Assembly: GCF_014646235.1 (NCBI RefSeq) | Contig: NZ_BMNB01000001.1 | Coordinates: 372,001-436,000, forward strand | From: Micromonospora sonchi | GTDB taxonomy: Bacteria > Actinomycetota > Actinomycetes > Mycobacteriales > Micromonosporaceae | Length of the DNA: 64,000 bases | Reading direction: 5' to 3' | Shown: positions 34,243 to 42,249 of the stretch, piece after piece | Numbering within the stretch: the first letter of the stretch is position 1 | How the letters are laid out: every line of letters begins with the position of its first letter | Program-made: the position numbers and the translations under genes | Notes under the pieces: generated by a model | What the model was told of the DNA's origin: nothing | The model's database searches: none | Seen by the model: only the letters and a program-made list of their open reading frames with translations

Positions 34243-34429
34243 GCGTACGCGGGCGGCGGGTGGTCGCTCGGCGAGTGCTCGGGAGCGGTTAGACGCTTCG
34301 GCGTTGGTGGGACTGCCCCGCTCCTCGCGGATGCGATGGCTTACGTTCTTCCGCCGTACGGGGTCGATGGACCGGTTGGCGTGGCGCCAGTGCAGGTGAT
34401 GAACTGGACGTTTGGTCCGTACCGGGGCG

Positions 34430-34834
34430 TCAGGTGAGAGCTTCCGGAGAGCGCCGCCGCCACCACGCGCTGAAAAGGGTTGCTACATGCTCTTTGAGCT
34501 CGTCAGTGATGATCTCGTACGTGTCATCCATGAGCGGCCTGACGGCGTGCTTGTAGACCTCCGGGTGGTGTTCGACGTGGTGTTCGACCGAGGGGCAGGT
34601 AAAGATGGCCAGCATTCGGGCGGCGCGCAGGGTGTCTGTTCCCAAGAGGGGAAAGTGAGCCTCCAGCAGCCTCGCCAGGGCTGACCACACGTCCACGACG
34701 AGGCGGATGACGGCGTTGGCCACCAGCCGGGGCAGCCCCGGATCGAATTGTCGCGACAACGCCTCTGTGATGAATTGCTTGGCGGTATTGGCGAGCAGGT
34801 CGAGGGTCTTGTTGATCCGACGAGGTACGAGCAC
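34430..34834 (-). CDS. Hypothetical protein of the tRNA-Lys island (possibly C-terminal part of a broken gene)
   Basis: 134 residues from a GTG at 34834, directly preceded in frame by a stop. The sequence is helical and charged: NKTLDLLANTAKQFITEAL, LVANAVIRLVVDVWSALARL, EHHPEVYKHAVRPLMDDTYE. Third-position G/C is high, supporting real coding. The gene upstream on the same strand begins well but loses coding character before this point, so both may be pieces of one gene separated by frameshifts. No known family was recognised. Confidence 0.45.
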   Translation of the reverse strand: MLVPRRINKTLDLLANTAKQFITEALSRQFDPGLPRLVANAVIRLVVDVWSALARLLEAHFPLLGTDTLRAARMLAIFTCPSVEHHVEHHPEVYKHAVRPLMDDTYEIITDELKEHVATLFSAWWRRRSPEALT

Positions 34835-35091
34835 TCACACCGACGTCGTTGCACCCGATCGCGGCATAACCCGGTGTCCATATCCCAAGGGGAACCTCCG
34901 TGAGCCTCCTGCGAGGCGTCCTGGCAGTCATGATCAGTCCCGTTGCGCAGTTCGTTCCGCACCTGCCGCCAAGCACGGATGATCTGCGGTAGTTTCGACA
35001 ACAACTCGCCTACCTGCGTCAGCAGGAGCGTGAGGCAACCAAAGGCGGCAAGGATGATCAGGCTTAGGTTGTCCCAGCTCACGGGGCGCAC
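34483..35091 (-). CDS. Hypothetical protein with N-terminal membrane helix (only first 50-60 residues convincing)
   Basis: The ATG at 35091 overlaps the end of the upstream Cys-cluster gene by 13 bases, typical of translational coupling. Residues 1-50 (DNLSLIILAAFGCLTLLLTQ then VGELLSKLPQIIRAWRQVRN) form one membrane helix and an amphipathic helix. After about residue 55 the frame becomes Ser/Arg/Cys-rich and overlaps the better-looking frame of 34430-34834, so the true product is either about 60-90 residues fused by frameshift to that part, or the gene is decayed. Function unknown. Confidence 0.35.
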   Translation of the reverse strand: MRPVSWDNLSLIILAAFGCLTLLLTQVGELLSKLPQIIRAWRQVRNELRNGTDHDCQDASQEAHGGSPWDMDTGLCRDRVQRRRCECSYLVGSTRPSTCSPIPPSNSSQRRCRDNSIRGCPGWWPTPSSASSWTCGQPWRGCWRLTFPSWEQTPCAPPECWPSLPAPRSNTTSNTTRRSTSTPSGRSWMTRTRSSLTSSKSM

Positions 35092-36518
35092 CAGCCGAGC
35101 AGCGCCTGGTCAGAGATCCAGTTGAGGGCGTTTGCCCCCAGTCGGTCGGGTGCTTCGAGCAATGAGGTCTTCACTGCCGCGAGGTCCGCTAGCGCCTCGG
35201 GCGCGCCGGCCTGGTCCAGCAGGGCGAGACGTTCCATCGCAGAGGCGACGACGCTGGGCCAACGTGGCATTCCGAAGTGAGTGGGAGCCTTGAACGCGGC
35301 CGAAGCGGCTCTATGCAGCAACCCGGCGCGCCAGCCCCGCTCCCGCATCACCTCCATGGTGAACCAGACCCGGTCGTTGACGTGCTGGACAAACTCCGGC
35401 ACAAAGCCAGACGTCGACCGCAGCGCGAAGCGCGAGCCGCCGGCCCACGGAAGGTCTATGTCCGTGGCGACGGCCACGAACGCGAGTAAGGCTTCGGGTT
35501 CGTCGTTCCGCGCGGCCATCAGTGCCGCGCGGGCCCGGCGGTATAGATCGACGCTCTGGGCGAAGATCTCCCCGTCGTTCGGCCCGTCGTTGTCCGTGTG
35601 GATCGCGTTAAGCGGCCCCTCGCACCAGGCATCAGCTACCAGGCCGACCGCCGCCGCGCTCACTAGGGCGTCGGTGTCGTCCGCATCGATTCCGAAGTGC
35701 GCCAGAACAACGGAAGCCCGCTCCTCGATGTCCGGAAGTCGCGAATGCTTCTGCTCAGCCTCAGTCTTCCCAAAGGGGGCCGCAAGCCGAGGTGACAGGG
35801 GATCGTGTTCTGGCTGCTCCACGGTGACGCCGTGCTCCGCCAGATCATCGAAGACGGCGTCCGGCCCGCAGTCGATGTGCGTGGAGTCATGGCGTCCCGA
35901 GCAGCCTTCCGGGCATTCGAACTCCTCGCACATCTCGGGCTCCTCGGGGTGCCCCTCGTTGATCAGGTGATAGGTCAGCCGCTCCGCCACCGCCTCCCGC
36001 GCCGTGATCATTGCCAGGTCGAGCCGGAATGCCTCGTTCTTCATCTCTGGATCCTCACGATCCACAGAGGCCGGTGGTTCCGGGGCGTCGGGGATCCAGG
36101 TGTACGCGGACTCCAGCGAGACGAGTAGCCAGGCGACACGTAACGCCTCCACATCTTCGCCCCGGGCCAGCCCGGCCACGGCCTCAGCGGCCTGCCGCAC
36201 GCTGGATAGCCGGGCAACATGGCGTTCGCGTACCGACATCCAGTACGCGGAATCCGCCCGGGCGCGCTCGGCGTGGCGGGCCAGCGCGGCGTCGCGGGCC
36301 CGTCGAGCCCGGGTGACCAACCGGGTCAGACAAGGTCGGCATCCGAACAGCCCGGACGTCGGTGCCGGCCCGAGCGGTACGGGAGCGAGGTCTTCACCGA
36401 ACGGCTTGTCGCACAGGCAGCAGTCCAGGCCGCCCGCCTGCCGAGACGTCGGCACGTTGCGAAGCGCGGCGGCGCGGATCGAGTCATGGGCGTAGGCAGG
36501 GATGTGCATGCGCGGCAA
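35079..36518 (-). CDS. Large hypothetical protein with N-terminal Cys4 cluster, tRNA-Lys island
   Basis: 479 residues, cytoplasmic, no signal. Near residues 33-60 CCLCDKPFG and FGCRPCL form a C-x2-C...C-x2-C zinc-ribbon-like unit; a further Cys/His cluster, CEEFECPEGCSGRHDSTHID, occurs near residue 200. The rest is helical and acidic (ADDTDALVSAAAVGLVADAW; MERLALLDQAGAPEALADLA). I do not recognise the family. The start could be 36518 or the ATG at 36509. It is divergent from the HTH gene at 36691 across about 170 bases, and upstream of the small membrane protein gene that overlaps its end, so the three probably form one functional unit. Confidence 0.7.
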   Translation of the reverse strand: MPRMHIPAYAHDSIRAAALRNVPTSRQAGGLDCCLCDKPFGEDLAPVPLGPAPTSGLFGCRPCLTRLVTRARRARDAALARHAERARADSAYWMSVRERHVARLSSVRQAAEAVAGLARGEDVEALRVAWLLVSLESAYTWIPDAPEPPASVDREDPEMKNEAFRLDLAMITAREAVAERLTYHLINEGHPEEPEMCEEFECPEGCSGRHDSTHIDCGPDAVFDDLAEHGVTVEQPEHDPLSPRLAAPFGKTEAEQKHSRLPDIEERASVVLAHFGIDADDTDALVSAAAVGLVADAWCEGPLNAIHTDNDGPNDGEIFAQSVDLYRRARAALMAARNDEPEALLAFVAVATDIDLPWAGGSRFALRSTSGFVPEFVQHVNDRVWFTMEVMRERGWRAGLLHRAASAAFKAPTHFGMPRWPSVVASAMERLALLDQAGAPEALADLAAVKTSLLEAPDRLGANALNWISDQALLGWCAP

Positions 36519-36690
36519 CTCCTCGGACGACGGCGCTCCGTCGGCGCCTTCTCCATGCTCACCTCACCAGTCGGCCGCGAGTCACGGTTTGGCGGGCGGA
36601 CCGGCTAACTTGACGAATATTGACTCGGCTCTAGCTCACGGCTCCTACTGTGCTGGCGGAAGTTGACACTTGGAACAGAGAGGCAGTCCC

Positions 36691-37653
36691 TTGGCCACTT
36701 CCAGTGACTCATCTCGGCCGGCAGACCGACAGCGAGAGCTGTCAGAGGCGTTGCAGGAACTGCACCGCGCGGCCGGTCGGGTGAGCTGCCGAAAGGTGAG
36801 CGCGCTCATCAATGAACGAGAAGACGCGAGGTCAGCCGCGAGCCACGAGACCGTGCGCTCCGCCATCACCGGGAAACGGGTGCCGCGCTGGGAGACTGTC
36901 CACGACATCGTCGTGACCCTGGCCGGACTGTGCAGCCCGCCCCGGAACGAGGAGTCCGAGACAGCCAGGTTCCTGCCGCTGTGGCGCGCGATTGGTGAAG
37001 GGGAATCCGGCGCTCTGAAGTCGTTCCAGGAACTCGTGAACGGCGGCTGGGGAGGTGAGGACGGCAAGTGGACGCCAGAACTAATCATGGGCATATTGAT
37101 CAACCCTTTCAGCGCCATCGAGATCCATCCCTCGCTTGCCGCCCCGCACGAGCCACTGATTTCTGAGGAGCAATGGGTCCATGGGATGGCGCGATTCATC
37201 GAGGACCATGGGGTCGAAGACGCGCTGCGGATCCTGCTGCACACGCTCAAGGGTGACTACGTCGGGGCGGCAGAGGGCGCACCGTACGGCTACCGCAATC
37301 CCGGCCTAGAGGACTTGGAGGCGCACGCGGCCTACCAATACGGCTGCCAGGAAGTGCTGAGGCGTCTTGGCCGCGAGCCGAACCTCCTCGCGCAGTCGAT
37401 CCGTGCCATGCGTGCCGACGAGTCGATGGACCGGGAAGACCGAGCAAAGATGCTGGAGAACGAGTCGGATCCGAGTCTGATGCGCGAGGTCATGATCGTG
37501 ACTCCAGACACCTGGGACGAGGTATCGGAGGAGGCACACCACATGGTCTTCGGTTACCTAATTAAAGAGATCAGCCCATTTGGCCCGCTCGGACTTCCCG
37601 ACGCCGAACGGTTTCGGATCACCTGGCGCATCCCCGAGTCGCCTGCCGTGTAG
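36691..37653 (+). CDS. Helix-turn-helix protein of the tRNA-Lys island
   Basis: About 320 residues. The N-terminal 90 residues (QELHRAAGRVSCRKVSALIN, then SHETVRSAITGKRVPRWETV) are an HTH module of the kind found in Streptomyces fused to varied C-terminal regions, often in large signalling or conflict-type proteins. The C-terminal 200 residues are acidic and helical with no motif I know (GEDGKWTPELIMGILINPF; LLHTLKGDYVGAAEGAPYGY). A TTG at 36691 with GAGAGG seven bases upstream is preferred; another TTG lies at 36670. Divergent orientation to the Cys-cluster gene suggests it regulates that promoter or acts with its product. Confidence 0.65.
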   Translation: MATSSDSSRPADRQRELSEALQELHRAAGRVSCRKVSALINEREDARSAASHETVRSAITGKRVPRWETVHDIVVTLAGLCSPPRNEESETARFLPLWRAIGEGESGALKSFQELVNGGWGGEDGKWTPELIMGILINPFSAIEIHPSLAAPHEPLISEEQWVHGMARFIEDHGVEDALRILLHTLKGDYVGAAEGAPYGYRNPGLEDLEAHAAYQYGCQEVLRRLGREPNLLAQSIRAMRADESMDREDRAKMLENESDPSLMREVMIVTPDTWDEVSEEAHHMVFGYLIKEISPFGPLGLPDAERFRITWRIPESPAV

Positions 37654-37769
37654 TCGGTCGTCTCGTCGGAGCACTCACGGCAGAGGCTGGCCCGGGAAAG
37701 GCGTGTACAAGTAACGGCTCATCGCCCGCTCAGAGCTGAAATCTGCGAGTTCGGGTCCGAGTCCCTGAC

Positions 37770-37832
37770 GGCGCACCATCGAGCAAGGCCCCGAGCTGGT
37801 AGATCTCTGCCGAATGGGGCCTTTACGTACGC
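37770..37832 (+). repeat. Right, degenerate copy of tRNA-Lys 3' end and terminator
   Basis: GGCGCACCA then TCGAGCAAGGCCC, CTGGTAGATCTC and GGGGCCTTTACGTACGCC repeat the tRNA-Lys 3' end and its terminator. Just upstream TTCGGGTCCGAGTCCC resembles a decayed T arm. There is no complete tRNA here. It marks the right edge of the 34.2-37.8 kb island, or is the remnant of a second tRNA-Lys. Confidence 0.6.
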
Positions 37833-37944
37833 CGGTGTGGGGTAGTCACGCTCGGAAGTTGGCGGACAGGTTGGCGCCGGTGGGACGCGGTGCGATGCCT
37901 ACGGACGCCTGGGTAGGCCCGACCCGGGCCAGGCCTGGTTTCGG

Positions 37945-38520
37945 TCAGCCGTGGCCGGACGTGGCCGACCGAGCCGCATGGGCAAGTCCGGTTGCTGTCT
38001 CGAATGCCGTTGTCCAGGGGAAGGTGCGCTGGCGGTCTTTCCCACTGCCGGGCGGGTGTGGTTCCCATTGGTCTTCGGGGCCGAGTAGGACGCGTACCCC
38101 TTCGTCGCGGAGGCTGGCCACGGCACGACGGAAGGGCGAACGGGCGGCGAGGGCGGCGTTGACGAACGGGACGATGACGGTCGGCACCTGCCGTCCGATC
38201 AGTTCGGTGACCGAGGTCATGGCGTAGTTGTCGGCGAGGCCGAGGGCGATCTTGTTGATCGAGTTGTATGTCGCTGGTGCGATGACCAGGGCGTCGGCGG
38301 CGGGTAGCGAACGGCGGTCGCCGGAGGAGACCCGATAGCTGGACCGCACCGCAGCACCGGTCAGCTCCTCGATCGCAGGCACGTCGATGAAGTCGATGCC
38401 GTTGGGTGTGGCGGTGACGGTGGTCGTCCAGGAGTGCTTCTGCGCGGCGCTGATCAGTTGGGTCACGTCGGCGGCGGGCCCGGCGGCGCAGATGACGATC
38501 TGCAGGTGGCCGCCGGTCAT
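37945..38520 (-). CDS. Flavoprotein (HFCD/phosphopantothenoylcysteine-decarboxylase-like)
   Basis: 191 residues. The Rossmann-like flavoprotein fold is seen in LQIVICAAGPAADVTQLISA, ALVIAPATYNSINKIALGLA (the A-P-A-x-x-N-x-x-x-K substrate loop of HFCD enzymes) and VPTVIVPFVNAAL. Such enzymes bind FMN and decarboxylate or reduce Cys-type substrates; the catalytic His of PPC decarboxylase is not evident at its usual N-terminal place. The start overlaps the XRE regulator stop as ATGA, an arrangement that ties the two proteins together. Confidence 0.8.
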   Translation of the reverse strand: MTGGHLQIVICAAGPAADVTQLISAAQKHSWTTTVTATPNGIDFIDVPAIEELTGAAVRSSYRVSSGDRRSLPAADALVIAPATYNSINKIALGLADNYAMTSVTELIGRQVPTVIVPFVNAALAARSPFRRAVASLRDEGVRVLLGPEDQWEPHPPGSGKDRQRTFPWTTAFETATGLAHAARSATSGHG

Positions 38521-39854
38521 AGCCGGATCCCGGCCCCTCGTGCGAAGTCGACGACGGCGGTGCGGGCCGGGCCCTTGGCAAGGAGCGCGAGGTCGGTGGC
38601 GATGCGTTGGACGGCCGGGCGGCAGCGGACTTCCTCGGGTGCCACCTCGTACGCGGTGCGCAGCGCGGTCAGGCCGTGCTCATAGCGTCCCCACTGGGTG
38701 TAGGCGCGGGCGACATCGACGTACAGCGAAGCTCTGCGTTCAGCGATCGTCACCTTGTCCAGCGGTACCGTCCGCGCGATGCCGATAGCTGTGCCGGCAT
38801 CGCCGAGGATCAGGGCGACGTTGACCCGGTGAAGCAGGACATTGGCGGCACCGAACCCGGTCCAGCGGTCGTTGCCGTCGTAGCCGAGCCGGGCGGCGGC
38901 GCGGCTCGCCTCATCGAGCATCGCTTGCGCGGTATCACGGTCATCGCTGCGGGCGGCGGCGACGGCACCTCGGAGGACGAGGGCGCCGTAGACGGCTACC
39001 GCGTCAGCCGACGTGAGGCGGGTGTCTTGGTCGAGTACGCCGGCTGCGTTGCCGGCGAGGGTCACTGCCTGCTTGTCGTGGCCGTTGCTCATCAGGGCGT
39101 GGGTCATGATCCGAGCACTCGTGGCGACGGCCACTGGGTCCTCACTCGCCGCAGCGGCTCGCGTGCTGCGTTCGGCCGCGACCAGGGCCATCCCTCGGTC
39201 GCCGACCTTGAGCAGGACGCTGCCGACGACGTGGTAGAGGTCCGTAGCCAGGACTTCGGCCTGCGTTCTCTGTGCGCCCTGCGCTCCGGCCCTGGCCGGT
39301 TCGAGTGCCGGCAGCAGCGTTACGAGCTGGTCGAGAACGCGTTCGTACCGGCAGGCTTGGTAGTCGATCTTCGTGGCGGCCACGGCTCGGGAGAACTGTG
39401 GACCGGACAGCGCCACCGCTTTCGTGTGGCATGGCGAGACGAGCGCGTCGAGTAGTGGCGCGACGCTGGGCGTAGCGGCGACGCCGATCGTGGCCCCGCG
39501 TAGCAGATCTCTTCGTCGCACGTCACCATCCGAGCCCGAGCCACCTTGTCCGTCACCGCCAGTATCCGTATCCACGCCGGCATCGGGCAGCCTGGTGCCT
39601 GCGGTTGCACCGCTGGTGCCCGTCGTCAGCAGGGCCTCGAAGCGTTCCCGGGCGTCGGGTGTGGCTCGGGCCAGCACGGTATCCAGCGCAGCCTGCATGT
39701 CGGCGCGAGGGAGGACCTTGTCGCCCTGGCTGCTCCACTTGGCCACGGTCCGTCGGGCCGCGCCCAAGTGCTCGGCGAAGGCGGTCACGCTCATCCGCAG
39801 CGCGTTGCGCAGTGTGTTCGCCTCCCGGCCGGTCCAGGTCGTCACCGGAGCCAT
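38517..39854 (-). CDS. XRE-family regulator with TPR-like C-terminal region
   Basis: 445 residues. The N-terminal helix-turn-helix is TLRNALRMSVTAFAEHLGAA then RRTVAKWSSQG (about 13-45). A Thr/Gly/Asp linker and a short hydrophobic stretch follow, then about 300 residues of helical repeats (ALVAAERSTRAAAASEDPVA; LDEASRAAARLGYDGNDRW) as in actinobacterial XRE-TPR regulators. ATG at 39854 with GGAAGGA upstream is chosen; longer in-frame reading has no coding character. It precedes the flavoprotein and is divergent from the small-ORF chain at 40049. Confidence 0.85.
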   Translation of the reverse strand: MAPVTTWTGREANTLRNALRMSVTAFAEHLGAARRTVAKWSSQGDKVLPRADMQAALDTVLARATPDARERFEALLTTGTSGATAGTRLPDAGVDTDTGGDGQGGSGSDGDVRRRDLLRGATIGVAATPSVAPLLDALVSPCHTKAVALSGPQFSRAVAATKIDYQACRYERVLDQLVTLLPALEPARAGAQGAQRTQAEVLATDLYHVVGSVLLKVGDRGMALVAAERSTRAAAASEDPVAVATSARIMTHALMSNGHDKQAVTLAGNAAGVLDQDTRLTSADAVAVYGALVLRGAVAAARSDDRDTAQAMLDEASRAAARLGYDGNDRWTGFGAANVLLHRVNVALILGDAGTAIGIARTVPLDKVTIAERRASLYVDVARAYTQWGRYEHGLTALRTAYEVAPEEVRCRPAVQRIATDLALLAKGPARTAVVDFARGAGIRL

Positions 39855-40048
39855 CGCATGTCCTTCCGAAACGGACAGTCCTCGGCCTGGCGATCGTACC
39901 GCCACGTGGGGTGACGGCAGGTGCACCGCCAGTGCACCGGCCGGACATTCCGGCGGCCGGCTCCCCGGGCCAGGCTGAATGTGCCGGTACGCCGCTTCCC
40001 CCGAGCGCTCCGGCAGGTCAGCGGCAATCTCACGCCAGGGAGATCCAG

Positions 40049-40282
40049 ATGGATGTGCCGATCGGCGGCAGGTCGGAACGCGACCCGACGCACCGGCAAG
40101 TGCTCGCGCCGGGCACTCCGTCGACCGCACGGGTGATTCCCCGTTCGCGTACCGCCAGCAGGGCTGCGTGGACGGGTGACCGGCGGTCAGCTCCCCGCCG
40201 CTGGCCGACGGCGGTGGGCTTGTCGGCACGCCGGCAAGCCCACCGCGCACAGGTGACAGCTTCGACCGGAGGTCGGTCGTGA
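40049..40282 (+). CDS. Small hypothetical protein, first of a GTGA-coupled chain
   Basis: 77 residues, very basic (many Arg), without known motif. ATG at 40049 has GGGAGA seven bases upstream, and the stop overlaps the next small ORF as GTGA. Third-position G/C is only moderately high. Its support is the ribosome site and the repeated 4-bp couplings that follow; by itself it would not be called. Confidence 0.4.
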   Translation: MDVPIGGRSERDPTHRQVLAPGTPSTARVIPRSRTASRAAWTGDRRSAPRRWPTAVGLSARRQAHRAQVTASTGGRS

Positions 40283-40443
40283 CCGTGTACGTCTCGCGCA
40301 ACGCCGCAGCCGGTGAACCGCCACGAGACCGTGCAGCGGATGTTCCACCGGTGGCGCGGCCGGGCCGGGCCGACCCGCCGCTGCTGACGCCTGTCTGGCG
40401 GATCGTGTTCGAGCGGCAGGCACGAGAGCGTGACCGCCGGTGA
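40279..40443 (+). CDS. Small hypothetical protein, second of the chain
   Basis: 54 residues, starting VTVYVSRNAAAGEPPRDRAA and ending LTPVWRIVFERQARERDRR. Starts and ends in GTGA overlaps, with strong third-position G/C. The C-terminal basic amphipathic helix could bind nucleic acid or a partner. No family recognised; too short for most gene finders. Confidence 0.45.
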   Translation: MTVYVSRNAAAGEPPRDRAADVPPVARPGRADPPLLTPVWRIVFERQARERDRR

Positions 40444-40787
40444 CCGGCGACCGGGACCAGGGCCGGGCCCGAGCGCATCGTGCAGCGCTGTTCCGGCAGG
40501 AACATCTGCCAATGCAGCCGCTGTGGCTTTGCCGGCGGTGCGGTCAGCCGTGGCCGTGCGGCGCGGCCAAGCTCGCTCTCGCGGCCGAGTACCGGGACAG
40601 CCCGGTGAGCCTGTTCCTCTACCTGGCCAGTTGCCTGCACGACGCAATCGATGACCTGCACCGGGTCGATACCAATGAGGCGGGTGGTGCCGCCTCACTA
40701 TTTGACCGCTTCCTCGGGTGGCCTGCCCGCACCCACGCCTACCGAGTGAACACCGCCACGGCGATCGGGAACGAGGAGACATCGTGA
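40440..40787 (+). CDS. Small Cys-motif protein, third of the chain
   Basis: 115 residues. LCRRCGQPWPCGAAKLALAA is a C-x2-C-x4-C cluster before an amphipathic helix (LFLYLASCLHDAIDDLHRVD), a pattern I associate with small conserved actinobacterial proteins of unknown role near XRE regulators. It is the best-supported of the four small ORFs. GTG at 40440 overlaps the previous stop; its stop overlaps the next GTG. A metal-bound or redox Cys site is possible. Confidence 0.65.
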   Translation: MTGDRDQGRARAHRAALFRQEHLPMQPLWLCRRCGQPWPCGAAKLALAAEYRDSPVSLFLYLASCLHDAIDDLHRVDTNEAGGAASLFDRFLGWPARTHAYRVNTATAIGNEETS

Positions 40788-40957
40788 ATGCCATCGGCCT
40801 CATCAACGTCAATCGTCAGCCGGTGATCGCCAGCAGGTTCCACACACTGGACAAGGGAAGTTCGAGAGCCACCTGGAACAAAAGAGATAGTCGTCCGCTG
40901 ACCGGCGGCGCGGTTCGACGCGGGGTGGCGTGCCCATCCCGCGCCCAGACAGGTTGA
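40784..40957 (+). CDS. Small hypothetical protein, fourth of the chain
   Basis: 57 residues starting VNAIGLINVNRQPVIASRFH. GTG at 40784 overlaps the preceding stop (GTGA); the stop lies six bases before the pentapeptide gene. Coding bias is weak in the second half. It might be a remnant or a leader for the next gene. Evidence is mainly positional. Confidence 0.3.
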   Translation: MNAIGLINVNRQPVIASRFHTLDKGSSRATWNKRDSRPLTGGAVRRGVACPSRAQTG

Positions 40958-40963
40958 GGAGAC

Positions 40964-41632
40964 ATGCGGACGACCACCGTGGGCGACGTGACCATTCTCC
41001 TGCCGGACCTCGATCCGGAGGACCTCGACCAGGTCAGCGATCTGTCCGACCATGACGTCCGCGACGGCCTCGTCGATGGGGTCTCATGGCGTGGCGAGCA
41101 GCTTGTGGATCAGAGCGTCCGAGGCTGCCGGATCACCGGCGCGGACCTCGGTGAGGTCAGCTGGGAAGCGGGGGCTCTCTACGGGTGCGAGGTCGTGGGG
41201 ACGGACATGTCCGGCTCGACCCTCACCGGCATCAGCATCGAGCGGTGCTCGTTCACGGGATCCCGGTTCACCGGCGCTCGGCTCATCGACGTTCGCCTCA
41301 AAGACGTCCTGTTCGACAATTGCCGGTTCGACTACGCCACCCTGAACCGCGTCAGCGTGGCAGGTTCGGTGGCCTTCACCAACTGCACCCTCAGCCATGG
41401 CAGTTGGTCGTCCTGCCGCCTGTCTGGCATCGCCCTGCGCTCCTGCGATCTGAGCGACCTGGAGTTGGAATCCTGCCGCTTCGACGGCGCCGACCTGCGG
41501 GGCAGCCGGTTGCACCACTTCAGGACACCGTTGGACAACGTTCACGGCGTCGTTCTCGGTGAAGACCAGCTTCCTGATCTCACCCGCTTAGCCGTCGAGG
41601 CGCTGAGTATCGTCGTCCGTGCCGCGGGTTGA
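40964..41632 (+). CDS. Pentapeptide-repeat protein
   Basis: 222 residues. From about residue 40 the sequence repeats A/C-D/S-L/F-x-x units: GCRITGADLGEVSWEAGALY, CSFTGSRFTGARLIDVRLKD, CRFDGADLRGSRL, expected to fold into a right-handed quadrilateral beta-helix. Members of this fold mimic DNA (Qnr/MfpA, protecting gyrase) or serve as scaffolds; nothing here settles which. GAGGAGAC before ATG 40964 gives a strong ribosome site. It ends the run of small plus-strand genes. Confidence 0.88.
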   Translation: MRTTTVGDVTILLPDLDPEDLDQVSDLSDHDVRDGLVDGVSWRGEQLVDQSVRGCRITGADLGEVSWEAGALYGCEVVGTDMSGSTLTGISIERCSFTGSRFTGARLIDVRLKDVLFDNCRFDYATLNRVSVAGSVAFTNCTLSHGSWSSCRLSGIALRSCDLSDLELESCRFDGADLRGSRLHHFRTPLDNVHGVVLGEDQLPDLTRLAVEALSIVVRAAG

Positions 41633-41751
41633 CCGAGGCCGAGGCAGATGACCGCCTGACTACAGGTCGAGGCCGTCCTTGCCTCGGTGCCCACCTCGAG
41701 CTCCGCGTCGCCTGACCTGACCTGCGCACCTTCATGGTTCAGTGCGGCCGA

Positions 41752-42249
41752 CTACCTGCTTGAGGTCGCGATTCCGTCCTCAAGATAGAGACCGCCATGT
41801 CCGATGGCGGCGACCGCTGCGGCAACCCGCCGGGCCAACCGAGGAATCAACACTTCGTCGGGGCGTTCCGGTTCGACGAACTCGTACCGGTCCAGCTCGT
41901 CGGGGCACAGGCGGATCGTCGTGACCTGGTCCGCTGTCAGCACTCCACCGTCGAATACGAACATGAGTCCGCCGTCCCACGGTGGGCTGGCCGGCACCCA
42001 GTCGACGCACAGCAGCGCTCCTGCGGGCACCGACAGGCCCAGTTCCTCCCTGACCTCTCGGACACATGCGTCCGCCGGGGACTCGTCTGATTCCACGGTC
42101 CCGCCGGGGATCTCCCACACGTCCTTGTAGGTCGGGTGGACCACCAGCACCCGACCGGCCTCGTCACGGAGGATGATGCCGGCGGCTGCGCGGACGCGCG
42201 TCACGTTGGCAATGTACGAAAGATCAGGTTTGGTCTGTGTCTCTGCCAC
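41752..42249 (-). CDS. NUDIX hydrolase
   Basis: 165 residues. The Nudix box is complete: GG-T-V at about residue 50, then REVREELGL at its end, giving the magnesium-binding Glu pair. AAGIILRDEAGRVLVVHPTY precedes it. It hydrolyses a nucleoside diphosphate linked to another group; the substrate is not predictable. GTG at 42249 gives a normal N-terminus; the in-frame extension to 42465 is not coding-like. Confidence 0.88.
   Translation of the reverse strand: MAETQTKPDLSYIANVTRVRAAAGIILRDEAGRVLVVHPTYKDVWEIPGGTVESDESPADACVREVREELGLSVPAGALLCVDWVPASPPWDGGLMFVFDGGVLTADQVTTIRLCPDELDRYEFVEPERPDEVLIPRLARRVAAAVAAIGHGGLYLEDGIATSSR

Noticed and set aside
34193..37769. Integrase or excisionase on the tRNA-Lys island
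   Set aside because: No tyrosine or serine recombinase motif in any frame of the island.
38517..40661. XRE regulator extended to 714 residues
   Set aside because: The extra N-terminus is Arg/Ser/Gly shadow sequence running antisense through the small-ORF chain; ATG 39854 has a good ribosome site.
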